From JADGQM01 sp964441945 (lineage in GTDB: Bacteria > Desulfobacterota > Syntrophobacteria > Syntrophobacterales > Syntrophobacteraceae): a DNA stretch of 64,000 nt. A program made the position numbers and the translations under genes. Positions 41,819-50,695 of this stretch are shown here, in pieces. The DNA lies in NCBI GenBank assembly GCA_964441945.1, contig CAYTWB010000001.1, positions 124,001 through 188,000 of the forward strand, in the 5' to 3' direction. Each line of letters starts with the position of its first letter. Within the stretch, counting starts at the first letter, position 1. The notes under the pieces were generated by a model. It made no database searches and was not told the DNA's origin. It saw only the letters and a list, made by a program, of their open reading frames with translations.

Positions 41819-43678
41819 TCACACTCTACCCCCTGTTCCCGGCTCTATTTTCAACCCCTTGTGCGGGCAAACCGAGAGACAGACACCGCAACCGGAACAA
41901 AGGGTCTGGTCAATCCGAATGGGCTGCTTTTCTCCCTGAGGCTGCAGCGCCGGGCATTCAAACTGATTGATGCAGAACCCGCACCCTTTACACTTCTCCG
42001 TGACCAGGACCTTTGCCGTGACTGGAGCTTTTGGCTGATTCCGATCCATCAAACAGGGCCGTCTGGCCACCACGACCGCCACGCCGCCCTTCTTCGCCTT
42101 GACATGCTTCCCGGCTTTCTTGAGGTGCTCAACCATGGCTTCCATGCGATAAGGATCTTCTTCAACCACGAAATCAACCCCGCAGGCACGAACGATATCA
42201 GATATCCGGACCCCGGGGACCGGCACACCGGCGACGATTTTCCCGGAAGCAGGCGTCGGCTGATGACCCGTCATGGCTGTGGTGCCGTTGTCCAGAATGA
42301 CCAGCACAAAACGGGCCCCCTGCGCCACGGCGTTGATCAGAGCGGGAATGCCAGCGTGGAAAAACGTAGAATCGCCGATGGTGGCACAGATTGCCGGGTG
42401 ATCCTTCTGCAAAACCTGGTAGGCATGATAGAAGCCCGCAGCCTGACTGATGGATGCCCCCATGCACAGCACCGTGTCGACCACCCCCAGATTGAGCCCA
42501 AGCGTGTAACAACCGATGTCGCCGGGATAAATCCCCTTGGGAAAAGCCTTCTTGAGTGCAAAAAAGGTCGCGCGATGGGGACAGCCGGCACAAAGAGTGG
42601 GTCGCCGTCCGGGAGGGCTTTCCGGAGCAACGGACGGCACCGGTTGAAGCGATAAAAACGCGCGGATTATGTTTTCCACCACCTCCGGAAGCAGTTCTCC
42701 GGACGTCGGTACCGCCCCGGTGGTGCGGCCCAACACCTGACTGCGATTCTGAAACTGGAGTTCAATGACCGGATACGATTCTTCGAGAATCAGAATCTGT
42801 TCATAGCGGGAAAGCATCTCCTCGCGGAAAGACGGAGCAAGAGGGTACGGCATGGGCACCTTATAGATCGGCACCTGGTCCCAGTGCCCAAGATCGAGAA
42901 GAATCTCGTGGGCATAGGCAAGGGCCACCCCGGACCCAACGATGCACTTTCGCGGCCCTGCATGGGACTGCGAAGGAGTCTTTACCGCGTTCAGCTGATA
43001 GGGGAGGAATCCTGGGTCCTGAGCAATCTTCTCCAGTTTTTCGTTTAACTGTCTGTGCAGGAGCAGCCGAAATTTCGGCGTTGCAGACCACCTGTTCGGA
43101 TTCTTCTCAAAAAGCGGAAGCTGATCTTTTTCAGAAAAGGGCTTCAGCTCAACGTCCTGCCTCGCATGGCAAACCCTGGTTGTTGGTCTCAGCATCACCG
43201 GCAGTTCGTACTGTTCCGAAAGGCGCATCGCCTGGAGCACAAAATCCCGGGCTTCGGAAGGGGACGATGGATCAAGGACCGGAAGCCTGGCGGCCATGGC
43301 CATAAAGCGGCTGTCCTGTTCCGTTTGGGAGCTGTGGGGACCAGGGTCGTCCGCCACGACGACAACGAACCCACCCTTCACTCCCGTATAGGCGGCACTC
43401 ATCAGAGGATCGGCAGCCACATTCAAGCCCACCTGTTTCATGATGACAGCCGACCTTCGCCCTGTGAAGCTATTGGCCAGAGCCACCTCGAAAGCCACCT
43501 TCTCATTGATGGACCATTCAACATGAAGCTCCAGTTGCTGCGTTGCCTTAAGTTGCAGCAGCGTGCCAAGGACCTCCGATGCAGGGGTCCCGGGATAGGA
43601 AGTCGCCATGGTGCAGGCTGCTTCCAGGAGACCATGAGCAATCGCCTCATTGCCAAGAAGAATGTGTCGCGTTGTCAC
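41819..43678 (-). CDS. iorA: Indolepyruvate:ferredoxin oxidoreductase alpha subunit
   Basis: A 619-aa TPP- and iron-sulfur-dependent enzyme for phenyl-, hydroxyphenyl- and indole-pyruvate. The N-terminal pyrimidine-binding domain has GLLEAACTMATSYPGTPASE. The TPP-binding domain has CAGCPHRATFFALKKAFP, GDIGCYTLG and the GDSTFFHAG...LDNGTTAMTGHQ motif. Two C-terminal [4Fe-4S] sites read CKGCGFCINQFECP and CSGCGVCLSVCPHKG. GTG 43678 (TTRHILLGNEAIAHG) is preferred since GGAG is 6 nt upstream; TTG 43690 is the alternative. Its place among liv genes suggests it consumes imported aromatic amino acids. Confidence 0.95.
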   Translation of the reverse strand: MTTRHILLGNEAIAHGLLEAACTMATSYPGTPASEVLGTLLQLKATQQLELHVEWSINEKVAFEVALANSFTGRRSAVIMKQVGLNVAADPLMSAAYTGVKGGFVVVVADDPGPHSSQTEQDSRFMAMAARLPVLDPSSPSEARDFVLQAMRLSEQYELPVMLRPTTRVCHARQDVELKPFSEKDQLPLFEKNPNRWSATPKFRLLLHRQLNEKLEKIAQDPGFLPYQLNAVKTPSQSHAGPRKCIVGSGVALAYAHEILLDLGHWDQVPIYKVPMPYPLAPSFREEMLSRYEQILILEESYPVIELQFQNRSQVLGRTTGAVPTSGELLPEVVENIIRAFLSLQPVPSVAPESPPGRRPTLCAGCPHRATFFALKKAFPKGIYPGDIGCYTLGLNLGVVDTVLCMGASISQAAGFYHAYQVLQKDHPAICATIGDSTFFHAGIPALINAVAQGARFVLVILDNGTTAMTGHQPTPASGKIVAGVPVPGVRISDIVRACGVDFVVEEDPYRMEAMVEHLKKAGKHVKAKKGGVAVVVARRPCLMDRNQPKAPVTAKVLVTEKCKGCGFCINQFECPALQPQGEKQPIRIDQTLCSGCGVCLSVCPHKGLKIEPGTGGRV

Positions 43679-43766
43679 TTTTCGCTCCAAACCGAATCAA
43701 TCGGCTGACAATCAATCCTGTCCGCACCGGCCATCGGATAAGAATACAACCCCTTCGGCCCCGAAG

Positions 43767-44561
43767 TCACGCCTCAGGGCGTTCAGCTGCTGCAGGAGGC
43801 TGATTGCGCGCCAATCGATTGATGAGATGCCCCTGGTAACCCGCCCCAAAACCATTGTCGATATTCACCACCGAGACTCCGGAGGCGCAACTGTTGAGCA
43901 TACTGAGGAGCGCTGCCAGCCCCCCGAAGCTCGCACCATAGCCGACACTCGTTGGGACGCCGATGACCGGACAGGAAACCAGCCCGCCGACCACACTGGC
44001 AAGAGCTCCCTCCATGCCGGCCACAACCACCGCCACATTGGCCTGAAAAAGAGCGTCACACGAGTCGAGAAGGCGATGAATTCCAGCCACTCCGACGTCA
44101 TAGATCCGGCGCACGCGGCTGCCGAGCACCTCGGCGGTAACGGCGGCTTCTTCGGCAACGGGAAGATCAGACGTCCCGGCACTGACCACAGCGATATTGC
44201 CCATCTGTTCAATGGGAAAAGGATTGACGACCACTATTCGCGCCGGCTCGTGATATCGGCAATTGTCCGTTACCTTGCGGATACCGTCATAAACCTCTTG
44301 GTTGGCCCGTGTCGCCAGAATGTTATGGTGATGCTGGGATATGCTTCGGACAATAGTCTTGATCTGTTCAATAGTCTTCCCCTGGCAGAAGATGACCTCC
44401 GGCACACCCGTGCGAATACTGCGGTGGCTGTCAATCTTTGCAAACCCGAGATCTTCGAAGGGAAGGCCCTTGAGTCGGTGGACCACGGATTCGACATCCA
44501 TCATTCCGCTCTTTAATTGCACCAGCAATTCTCTAAGGCGATCAGCATCCATAGGCCGCAT
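43767..44561 (-). CDS. larB: LarB-like NCAIR-mutase-fold carboxylase
   Basis: A 264-aa LarB-type protein. The N-terminal half has FAKIDSHRSIRTGVPEVIFCQGKT. The C-terminal PurE-like domain has VSAGTSDLPVAEEAAVTAEVLG, DVGVAGIHRLLD, VVVAGMEGALASVVGGLV and GVPTSVGYGASFGGLAALLSML. LarB carboxylates nicotinic acid adenine dinucleotide in synthesis of the nickel-pincer cofactor of lactate racemase-type enzymes. LarC, LarE and LarA are not in the window. ATG 44561 is used, with ATG 44552 also possible. It is the first gene of the minus-strand ior-liv group, 88 bp ahead of iorA; any shared function is unproven. Confidence 0.85.
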   Translation of the reverse strand: MRPMDADRLRELLVQLKSGMMDVESVVHRLKGLPFEDLGFAKIDSHRSIRTGVPEVIFCQGKTIEQIKTIVRSISQHHHNILATRANQEVYDGIRKVTDNCRYHEPARIVVVNPFPIEQMGNIAVVSAGTSDLPVAEEAAVTAEVLGSRVRRIYDVGVAGIHRLLDSCDALFQANVAVVVAGMEGALASVVGGLVSCPVIGVPTSVGYGASFGGLAALLSMLNSCASGVSVVNIDNGFGAGYQGHLINRLARNQPPAAAERPEA

Positions 44562-44790
44562 CACATCCACACGCAAAACGCTGCCATCGCAACGAGGCAC
44601 AAAATCCTGACAGATATCAGCACAGAAGAAGAGCTCCCAACCAATGCCAGAATGACCCCTTTATCGGGAAATCCTCAGCTGGCGTGAGACCTTAGATCAT
44701 CAAAACCGTCTCTGTCAAGTCAATGAACGAGATGGATCTGCTGCAAGTGATTAGTGTCTAGTGATTAGCATTAGTTCTTCGCACCGTAAG

Positions 44791-44929
44791 TTCGTTCCCC
44801 CCTCGTTCCCAGGCTCTGCGTGGGAATGCACACTGGACGCTCCGCGTCCACTGGCACAGAGTACCCGAAGGCATGGGCTCCCACGCTCCGCGTGGGAGCC
44901 AGTAAGGGGCACCAGACGGGGGGAACGAA
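44791..44929. repeat. 139-bp palindromic multi-hairpin repeat element
   Basis: Perfect 12-bp terminal inverted repeats, TTCGTTCCCCCC (44791-44802) and GGGGGGAACGAA (44918-44929), bound the element. Inside are three hairpins with near-identical CTCCG/CTCTG loops: an imperfect one around 44805-44825, TGGACG/CGTCCA (44834-44839 and 44845-44850), and GGCTCCCACG/CGTGGGAGCC (44876-44885 and 44891-44900). The GTTCCCACGCTCCGCGTGGG type of core resembles interspersed repeats seen in several proteobacteria and cyanobacteria. No open reading frame or transposase is inside, so it is a non-autonomous element. Confidence 0.75.
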
Positions 44930-44961
44930 GTAAAGGAACGATTATTGAGCTGGTTTCATTC

Positions 44962-44988
44962 TTGACATTGCATGGTCAGCCTGATACT
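44962..44988 (+). promoter_or_regulatory. Possible panC promoter
   Basis: A perfect TTGACA (44962-44967) is followed after 15 bp by GATACT (44983-44988). The spacing is short and the -10 imperfect, so this is tentative. Confidence 0.35.
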
Positions 44989-45164
44989 GACATCACAATT
45001 TCAAGGCCTGTGTTTCGCTTGGATCCCGAACGGACGAAGACGGAACCGACAGACTGTAGCGATGGTTCTGGACTCAGTTTCCCACTCCTGTTTGCCAGGG
45101 GCCTTCCAGACCAGGGTCTCGAAGGCTTAAGCTGTGTGTGATCAGTTCGTAGAAAGGAGAGAGC

Positions 45165-46016
45165 ATGCGCATCATCGAAAGCATTCCCGAGATGCAGCAA
45201 GCATCCGAAAGCTGGCGTTGTGCTGGCAAGCAAATTGCCCTGGTACCCACTATGGGCTATCTTCACGAAGGTCATTTGGAACTCATGAGGGCCGTTCGTC
45301 CTCGATGTGATGTTCTGGTGATCAGCATTTTTGTGAACCCGACCCAGTTTGGGCCGGGTGAGGATTTTGAGCGATATCCTCGAGATTTGGACCGGGACAT
45401 CCGCCTGGCAACCGAGACTGGGGTCGACATCGCCTTCATCCCTCACGTTGGCGAAATGTATTCCGAGGGATATCAGACTTTCGTGAATGTTACCGAGGTC
45501 ACCACCCCGCTTTGCGGACGAAGTCGTCCGGCCTTCTTCCGGGGAGTTACCACTGTTGTCACCAAGTTGTTCCATATCGTCAAACCTCATAGGGCAATTT
45601 TCGGGGAAAAGGACTTCCAACAGCTGGTGACAATCCGAAGAATGGCTCAGGACCTGAACATGGACATCCAGATCATCGGCCATCCCATAGTACGTGAGCC
45701 GGATGGTCTGGCGATGAGCAGTCGCAATGCCTATCTGACGCCCGAACAGCGCAGGAAGTCCACACGCCTGCATCGTTCTTTGAAGGAAGCGGAAGTCCTG
45801 GTGCGGAAAGGAGAGAAGAACGGCGAGGCAATCCTGAAGAAGGTGAGAGAGGTTCTGGCTGAGGGTGACGACGTGCGAATCGACTACGTGCAGCTTTGCG
45901 ATCCCACTACCCTAAAAGAGGTGGATCGGATCTCAGGCCCAACGCTGCTGGCCATGGCAGTGCACGTAGGGATCGCCCGTCTGATCGACAACTCTGTTTT
46001 GATCCCTTCCCCGTAA
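45165..46016 (+). CDS. panC: Pantothenate synthetase
   Basis: A 283-aa PanC condensing pantoate with beta-alanine using ATP. The HIGH-like site is PTMGYLHEGHLELM (about 28-41). The flexible loop is CGRSRPAFFRGVTTVVTKLF (about 118-137), FGEKDFQQL follows, and the KMSKS counterpart is MSSRNAYL. GAAAGGAGAG precedes the ATG. panD, which makes its beta-alanine, follows 52 bp downstream. Confidence 0.97.
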   Translation: MRIIESIPEMQQASESWRCAGKQIALVPTMGYLHEGHLELMRAVRPRCDVLVISIFVNPTQFGPGEDFERYPRDLDRDIRLATETGVDIAFIPHVGEMYSEGYQTFVNVTEVTTPLCGRSRPAFFRGVTTVVTKLFHIVKPHRAIFGEKDFQQLVTIRRMAQDLNMDIQIIGHPIVREPDGLAMSSRNAYLTPEQRRKSTRLHRSLKEAEVLVRKGEKNGEAILKKVREVLAEGDDVRIDYVQLCDPTTLKEVDRISGPTLLAMAVHVGIARLIDNSVLIPSP

Positions 46017-46068
46017 ATCGAGACATTGAATCTCGCGAATACTCACGCTAGTCAATCAGGAGAAAGCC

Positions 46069-46455
46069 ATGCAGCGCGTTTTGCTCAAGTCCAAGATCCA
46101 CCGGGCAACCGTGACCGATTCCGACCTTCAATATGAAGGCAGTCTGACGATAGACGAAAACCTGCTACGACTGACCGATATTATCCCCTATGAGCAGATC
46201 AAGATCTACAACGTTACGAACGGCGAACGTTTCGACACCTATGCCATTGCCGGCCCGGCCGGGAGCGGCGTGATCTGTCTCAATGGTGCTGCAGCGCGAA
46301 AAGGAGCAAAAGGGGACCTGATCATCATTGCCTCCTATGCAAACTATGATGAGGCGGAGGCAGTAAAACATGAGCCGAAGATTGTCCTTTTGGACCCCCA
46401 TAACCGACCTCGTCCGGCAAGTGTGCAGATCTCGGCAGGGGGTCATCTTTTTTGA
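46069..46455 (+). CDS. panD: Aspartate 1-decarboxylase
   Basis: A 128-aa pyruvoyl-dependent enzyme making beta-alanine from aspartate. The self-cleavage site is the Gly-Ser pair in LQYEGSLTID (S25 becomes pyruvoyl). Y58 lies in GERFDTYAI, and LNGAAARKGAKGD is the conserved loop. It lies between panC and metK and is probably co-transcribed with panC. Confidence 0.97.
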   Translation: MQRVLLKSKIHRATVTDSDLQYEGSLTIDENLLRLTDIIPYEQIKIYNVTNGERFDTYAIAGPAGSGVICLNGAAARKGAKGDLIIIASYANYDEAEAVKHEPKIVLLDPHNRPRPASVQISAGGHLF

Positions 46456-46543
46456 ATTCCAGCAGCTTCAAGCAACTTCGATCGGACCATGGAATTGAAA
46501 TGAACCGGTATTACAATTCATTACCAAAGGAGGAACACTCACC

Positions 46544-47713
46544 ATGTCAATGAGCAACTATTTGTTTACGTCGGAGTCGGTTGCCGAAGGACATCCCGAC
46601 AAGGTCGCCGATCAGATTTCGGACGGCATTCTCGATGCCATCATTGCCGAGGATAAGGCGTGCCGCGTTGCTGCCGAAACGCTGGTCACTACGGGCCTGG
46701 TTTTCCTTGCGGGAGAAATCACCACATCGGCCTGGGCGGATATTCCGGCTATTGTTCGGCAGATCGTAAAAGAGATCGGCTACAATGATTCTTCCATGGG
46801 CTTCGACTGGGAGACTTGCGCCGTCATCACCAGCATCGACAAGCAGTCTCCGGACATTGCCATTGGAGTCAACCCCGGGGAAGGCCTGTTTGAGGAACAG
46901 GGTGCGGGAGACCAGGGGTTGATGTTTGGGTTTGCATGCAATGAGACCCCTGTCCTGATGCCCATGCCCATTTATTATGCTCACCGCATCTGCCGCCGGC
47001 TTGCGGAGGCGAGGAAGAACGGAATTATCGACTTCCTTCGCCCTGACGGCAAAAGCCAGGTGACGGTGGAATATGTCGACCACAAGCCGAAGCGCATCGA
47101 CACCGTGGTTGTTGCCGCCCAGCACACTCCGAATGTTTCTTACGACAAGATCAGAGAAGCAATCATTGAAGAGGTGATCCGGAAGGCCATTCCTCTGGAA
47201 CTGATGGATCAGAACACGAAGTTCTTCATCAACTCCACCGGTCGTTTCGTGGTTGGCGGCCCTCTGGCGGACTGCGGCATGACCGGGCGGAAGATCATTG
47301 CCGATACCTATGGCGGTCAGGGGAGTCATGGCGGGGGAGCATTTTCCGGGAAAGATCCTTCCAAGGTAGACCGCACGGCGTCGTACATGTGCCGCTATGT
47401 AGCGAAAAATATTGTGGCTGCGGGTCTGGCAGAGCGCGTGGAAGTTCAGGTCGCCTATACCATCGGGGTTGCCGAACCGGTCTCCCTCATGGTCGACACG
47501 TTCGGGACCGGGAAGATTTCCCCCGACCGGATTGCTGAAATCATCCGGGATACTTTCAGCTTCAAACCGGCCAATATGATCAAACACCTCAGGCTGCTCC
47601 GGCCGATATTTAGGAAGACAGCCTGTCATGGCCATTTTGGGAGAAGCGACCCGGATTTCACCTGGGAAAAGACCGATATGATCGATGTCTTGCGTGAGAA
47701 AGCAGGCATTTAG
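46544..47713 (+). CDS. metK: S-adenosylmethionine synthetase
   Basis: A 389-aa MetK forming SAM from methionine and ATP. Motifs include ESVAEGHPDKVADQISDGIL, GAGDQGLMFGFA and GGGAFSGKDPSKVDRTASY. AAGGAGG precedes the ATG. The 88-bp leader shows no recognisable SAM or SAH riboswitch. ahcY starts 13 bp downstream, so SAM synthesis and SAH removal are probably co-expressed. Confidence 0.97.
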   Translation: MSMSNYLFTSESVAEGHPDKVADQISDGILDAIIAEDKACRVAAETLVTTGLVFLAGEITTSAWADIPAIVRQIVKEIGYNDSSMGFDWETCAVITSIDKQSPDIAIGVNPGEGLFEEQGAGDQGLMFGFACNETPVLMPMPIYYAHRICRRLAEARKNGIIDFLRPDGKSQVTVEYVDHKPKRIDTVVVAAQHTPNVSYDKIREAIIEEVIRKAIPLELMDQNTKFFINSTGRFVVGGPLADCGMTGRKIIADTYGGQGSHGGGAFSGKDPSKVDRTASYMCRYVAKNIVAAGLAERVEVQVAYTIGVAEPVSLMVDTFGTGKISPDRIAEIIRDTFSFKPANMIKHLRLLRPIFRKTACHGHFGRSDPDFTWEKTDMIDVLREKAGI

Positions 47714-47726
47714 AGAGGGAGGACCT

Positions 47727-48983
47727 ATGGACTTTGATATTAGGGATCGGGGGCTGGCGGAAAAGGGCCGTCTAAGGATTGAATGGGCATCCCAGTCCAT
47801 GCCGGTCTTGCGCTCCATAAGCGAGCGCTTCGCCGCTGAAAAACCCCTGAAGGGCATGAGAATCGCAGCATGTCTCCACGTCACAACCGAAACCGCATCC
47901 CTGGCAAAAACCCTCAAGGCCGGCGGCGCAGAGGTTCGGGTATGCGCATCCAATCCGCTGAGCACTCAGGACGATGTGGCTGCTTCTCTTGTAGTACATG
48001 ATGGAATTCCCGTTTTCGCCATGAAAGGTGAGGACAAGGAAACCTATTACCGGCACATCCACGCCGCTCTGGCTTCCTCACCACAGGTTACCATGGACGA
48101 TGGGGCTGATCTGGTCACCACCATCCACTCGGAAAGAAAGGAGCTTTTACCGGGAATCCTGGGCGGAACAGAGGAGACAACCACCGGGGTCATCAGGCTC
48201 CGAAGCATGGCGGAAAAAGGCGTCCTGCAATACCCGATCATTGCCGTGAACGATGCCGACACCAAACACTTCTTTGATAATCGCTACGGCACCGGCCAGA
48301 GCACTGTTGACGGCATTATCCGAGCGACCAACCGGCTCCTCGCCGGCTCCAATTTCGTCGTGAGCGGCTACGGATGGTGTGGCCGAGGGGTGGCCATGAG
48401 AGCTGCCGGCATGGGTGCCAGGGTCATTGTCACGGAGATCGATCCCCTGCGGGCACTAGAAGCGGTAATGGACGGCTACCAGGTCATGCCCATGGCGGAG
48501 GCTGTGCCTGACGCCGATTTCTTTTGCACGCTGACGGGTGATATCCACGTCCTCAGAGCAGAGCACTTTGAGGCGATGAAGAACGGGGCCATCGTCTGCA
48601 ACTCAGGGCATTTCAATGTCGAGGTCGATCTTGACGCTCTTGAAGAGATGGCGATCAGCCGCCGTCCTATCAGGGACTTCGTTGAAGAGTTTACCTTGCG
48701 AAACGGTCGCTGTATCTATGTGCTCGGAGAGGGCCGTCTCATTAACCTGGCCGCTGCAGAGGGGCATCCCTCCAGCGTTATGGATATGAGTTTTGCAAAC
48801 CAGGCGCTAAGCACCGAATACATGGTGAAGCACTCGGCTAATCTAAAGAAGATGGTCTATCGCGTGCCCACCCTGATCGACAAAGAGATTGCCAGGCTGA
48901 AACTGGCAAGCATGAAAATTCAGATCGACGATTTGACAGAAGAGCAGGAGAAGTATTTGCACTCCTGGGAGATGGGCACCTGA
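47727..48983 (+). CDS. ahcY: Adenosylhomocysteinase
   Basis: A 418-aa NAD-dependent SAH hydrolase, splitting SAH to adenosine and homocysteine. Motifs are AACLHVTTETASLAKTLKAG, the NAD fold SGYGWCGRGVAMRAAGMGA and NSGHFNVEVDL. The C-terminus reads EEQEKYLHSWEMGT rather than the common KPDHYRY, typical of the shorter bacterial/archaeal form. ATG 47727 follows GGGAGG. Its stop overlaps the proposed CTG start of mltA by 4 nt (CTGA). Confidence 0.96.
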   Translation: MDFDIRDRGLAEKGRLRIEWASQSMPVLRSISERFAAEKPLKGMRIAACLHVTTETASLAKTLKAGGAEVRVCASNPLSTQDDVAASLVVHDGIPVFAMKGEDKETYYRHIHAALASSPQVTMDDGADLVTTIHSERKELLPGILGGTEETTTGVIRLRSMAEKGVLQYPIIAVNDADTKHFFDNRYGTGQSTVDGIIRATNRLLAGSNFVVSGYGWCGRGVAMRAAGMGARVIVTEIDPLRALEAVMDGYQVMPMAEAVPDADFFCTLTGDIHVLRAEHFEAMKNGAIVCNSGHFNVEVDLDALEEMAISRRPIRDFVEEFTLRNGRCIYVLGEGRLINLAAAEGHPSSVMDMSFANQALSTEYMVKHSANLKKMVYRVPTLIDKEIARLKLASMKIQIDDLTEEQEKYLHSWEMGT

Positions 48984-50197
48984 GGGTTTTTGGTCTGCGT
49001 GCGACAATCATCCTGGGGGTCTGTCTGGCAGCGCTCCTCGGCGCCTGCACTCAGTCTCCCAGGGAACCATCGAAAGCTGCGGTCTATGAGCGTGCTTCCC
49101 GGGACAGGCTGCCAGACTTCGAGGATGATCTCGATCCTCAAACGCTGCGAACAGCCATCGGGTGGAGCCTTGCCTACTTCGATCGGGTCCCGGCAGAACG
49201 CGTTTTTTCGCTGGGTGCCATCGAGGTTACGGCTGAGACCCTCAAGGCTTCCCTCGTTCACTCCCTGAAGCTATTGGAAGAGAACCGACTGAACGCAGAT
49301 TCGGTGGCACAGTCCTTTGATGTATACTGTACCGGTGATGAGAAGAGCACCGATTTGTCTCTGGTAACAGGATACTATGAACCGGTCCTTGACGGTCGGG
49401 TTGAGCGGCAGGAGGAATTCATCTATCCACTTTATGGGATGCCCCCTGATCTGCTGACCGTTGAGCTGGCCTCTTTCGATCCCGTGCGTTTTCCGCGAGA
49501 ACGCCTGGTGGGGCGCGTACAGGGAAATCGAGTAGTACCCTACTTCTCCCGGGCGGAGATTGATGGGCAGAGAAAACTCGAACAGTACGGCTGTGAGCTG
49601 GCCTGGTTGAAAGACCCTGTCGACGTCTTCTTCCTTCAAGTCCAGGGTTCCGGGGTCATACGTCTATGCGACGGGCATTTTGTCAGAATCGGCTATGCCG
49701 GAGCGAACGGGCGCCCGTACAGAAGCATTGGCAAGGTCCTCATCGACCGGGGTGAAATGTCAGCCGAAGAGATGTCGCTTCAGAGTTTGCGGACCTATCT
49801 GCGGAACCATCCGGAGAGCCGGGACGAGGTGATGCGGCATAATGAAAGTTACGTCTTCTTTCGCTGGGTGGAGAATGGTCCGGTGGGAAGCCTGAACGTC
49901 CCTTTGACCGCAGGGCGCTCCATAGCCACGGACCCACGGTACTGCCCCGGAGGAGCATTGGCCTATCTTCAAACCATGAAGCCGCAAATTGATGAAAGCG
50001 GACAGGTACGAGGGTGGGAACCGCTCCGCAGGTGGGTTGTCAGCCAGGACACCGGGGGAGCCATCAAAGGCCCGGGGCGAGTGGATCTCTTCTGCGGCAC
50101 CGGTGACCAGGCCGAAGGGATAGCCGGGCATCTGAGACATCCCGGCAGACTCTGTTTTTTAGTGAAAAAGGGTGAGAATCGCATTGAGCTCAAATGA
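48980..50197 (+). CDS. mltA: MltA-family lytic transglycosylase lipoprotein, likely CTG start
   Basis: A 405-aa lipoprotein that cleaves peptidoglycan to 1,6-anhydro products. The N-terminus from 48980 is LRVFGLRATIILGVCLAALL followed by GAC, a full lipoprotein signal with lipobox LLGAC. The MltA domain contains LVTGYYEPVLDGR and VFFLQVQGSGVIRL. The C-terminal 3D domain reads VSQDTGGAIKGPGRVDLFCGTGD with the catalytic Asp. In this frame there is no ATG, GTG or TTG between the stop at 48839 and a TTG at 49274, which would delete the signal. CTG 48980 forms CTGA with the ahcY stop and has GGGAG about 8 nt upstream. The fold is certain, the start inferred. Confidence 0.88.
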   Translation: MRVFGLRATIILGVCLAALLGACTQSPREPSKAAVYERASRDRLPDFEDDLDPQTLRTAIGWSLAYFDRVPAERVFSLGAIEVTAETLKASLVHSLKLLEENRLNADSVAQSFDVYCTGDEKSTDLSLVTGYYEPVLDGRVERQEEFIYPLYGMPPDLLTVELASFDPVRFPRERLVGRVQGNRVVPYFSRAEIDGQRKLEQYGCELAWLKDPVDVFFLQVQGSGVIRLCDGHFVRIGYAGANGRPYRSIGKVLIDRGEMSAEEMSLQSLRTYLRNHPESRDEVMRHNESYVFFRWVENGPVGSLNVPLTAGRSIATDPRYCPGGALAYLQTMKPQIDESGQVRGWEPLRRWVVSQDTGGAIKGPGRVDLFCGTGDQAEGIAGHLRHPGRLCFLVKKGENRIELK

Positions 50198-50201
50198 TTC
50201 T

Positions 50202-50510
50202 TCAAGCCTCTGAAGAGCGCTGATGCAGGACCTGGAAGAGGATGCGCATTTCGTCAAAACAGCTGCTGAGTGCCTTAGCCGCCTCCAGTTGCAGATTTTG
50301 ATCCGGGTTTTCGCCTGCACTGAGTGAGGCAAACAGGGCCTGCTGAGCAGCTCTGAACCGATCAGTGGTTCGTTCTGCCAGGGCTTTGAAGTGGGTCAAC
50401 AGGTCTTCGAGTTGAGCGTTTCCGGCAAGCTCTTCCAACTCCCTGTATTTCCGATCATATTCTTTAGCCAGTTGACCCAGGTCCTGAAGAAGGTTATAAG
50501 AAGCACTCAA
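50202..50510 (-). CDS. Small helical protein of unknown function
   Basis: I do not recognise this 102-aa protein. It is almost entirely predicted helix with heptad-like spacing (LLQDLGQLAKEYDRKYRELEEL) and no membrane segment. The start is taken as TTG 50510 because GAGGGGAG lies about 8 nt upstream; TTG 50528 is also in frame without a site. It converges on mltA with a 4-bp gap. Coding is supported by the ribosome site and uninterrupted frame; the function is unknown. Confidence 0.5.
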   Translation of the reverse strand: MSASYNLLQDLGQLAKEYDRKYRELEELAGNAQLEDLLTHFKALAERTTDRFRAAQQALFASLSAGENPDQNLQLEAAKALSSCFDEMRILFQVLHQRSSEA

Positions 50511-50695
50511 ATCTAAATCTCCCCTCAATACATTATGAATCTGGCTAACGCATGCGCTGACGGCCTATCCGTGGAGCGGATCTAAAGGGTAGTGAATCTG
50601 GACTGTAGTGTCAAATGATAGTTGGACGGCGGTTGACTGACGATTGCATTCTTTGGGCCTTGTTAGAGGAGAAAGAATGAGGAAAGGTAGTTTGG

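Larger units (their letters stand above)
44562..45164. other. 603-bp intergenic region with a multi-hairpin repeat and panC promoter
   Basis: No gene is supported here. It contains a 9-nt direct repeat AGTGATTAG (44746-44754 and 44760-44768), a 139-bp inverted-repeat element (44791-44929), and a possible promoter toward panC (44962-44988). The divergent starts of larB and panC frame it. Confidence 0.7.

Noticed and set aside
46456..46543. Possible SAM or SAH riboswitch before metK
   Set aside because: The 88-bp leader is too short and I saw no conserved core of either class; only an ordinary AAGGAGG is present.
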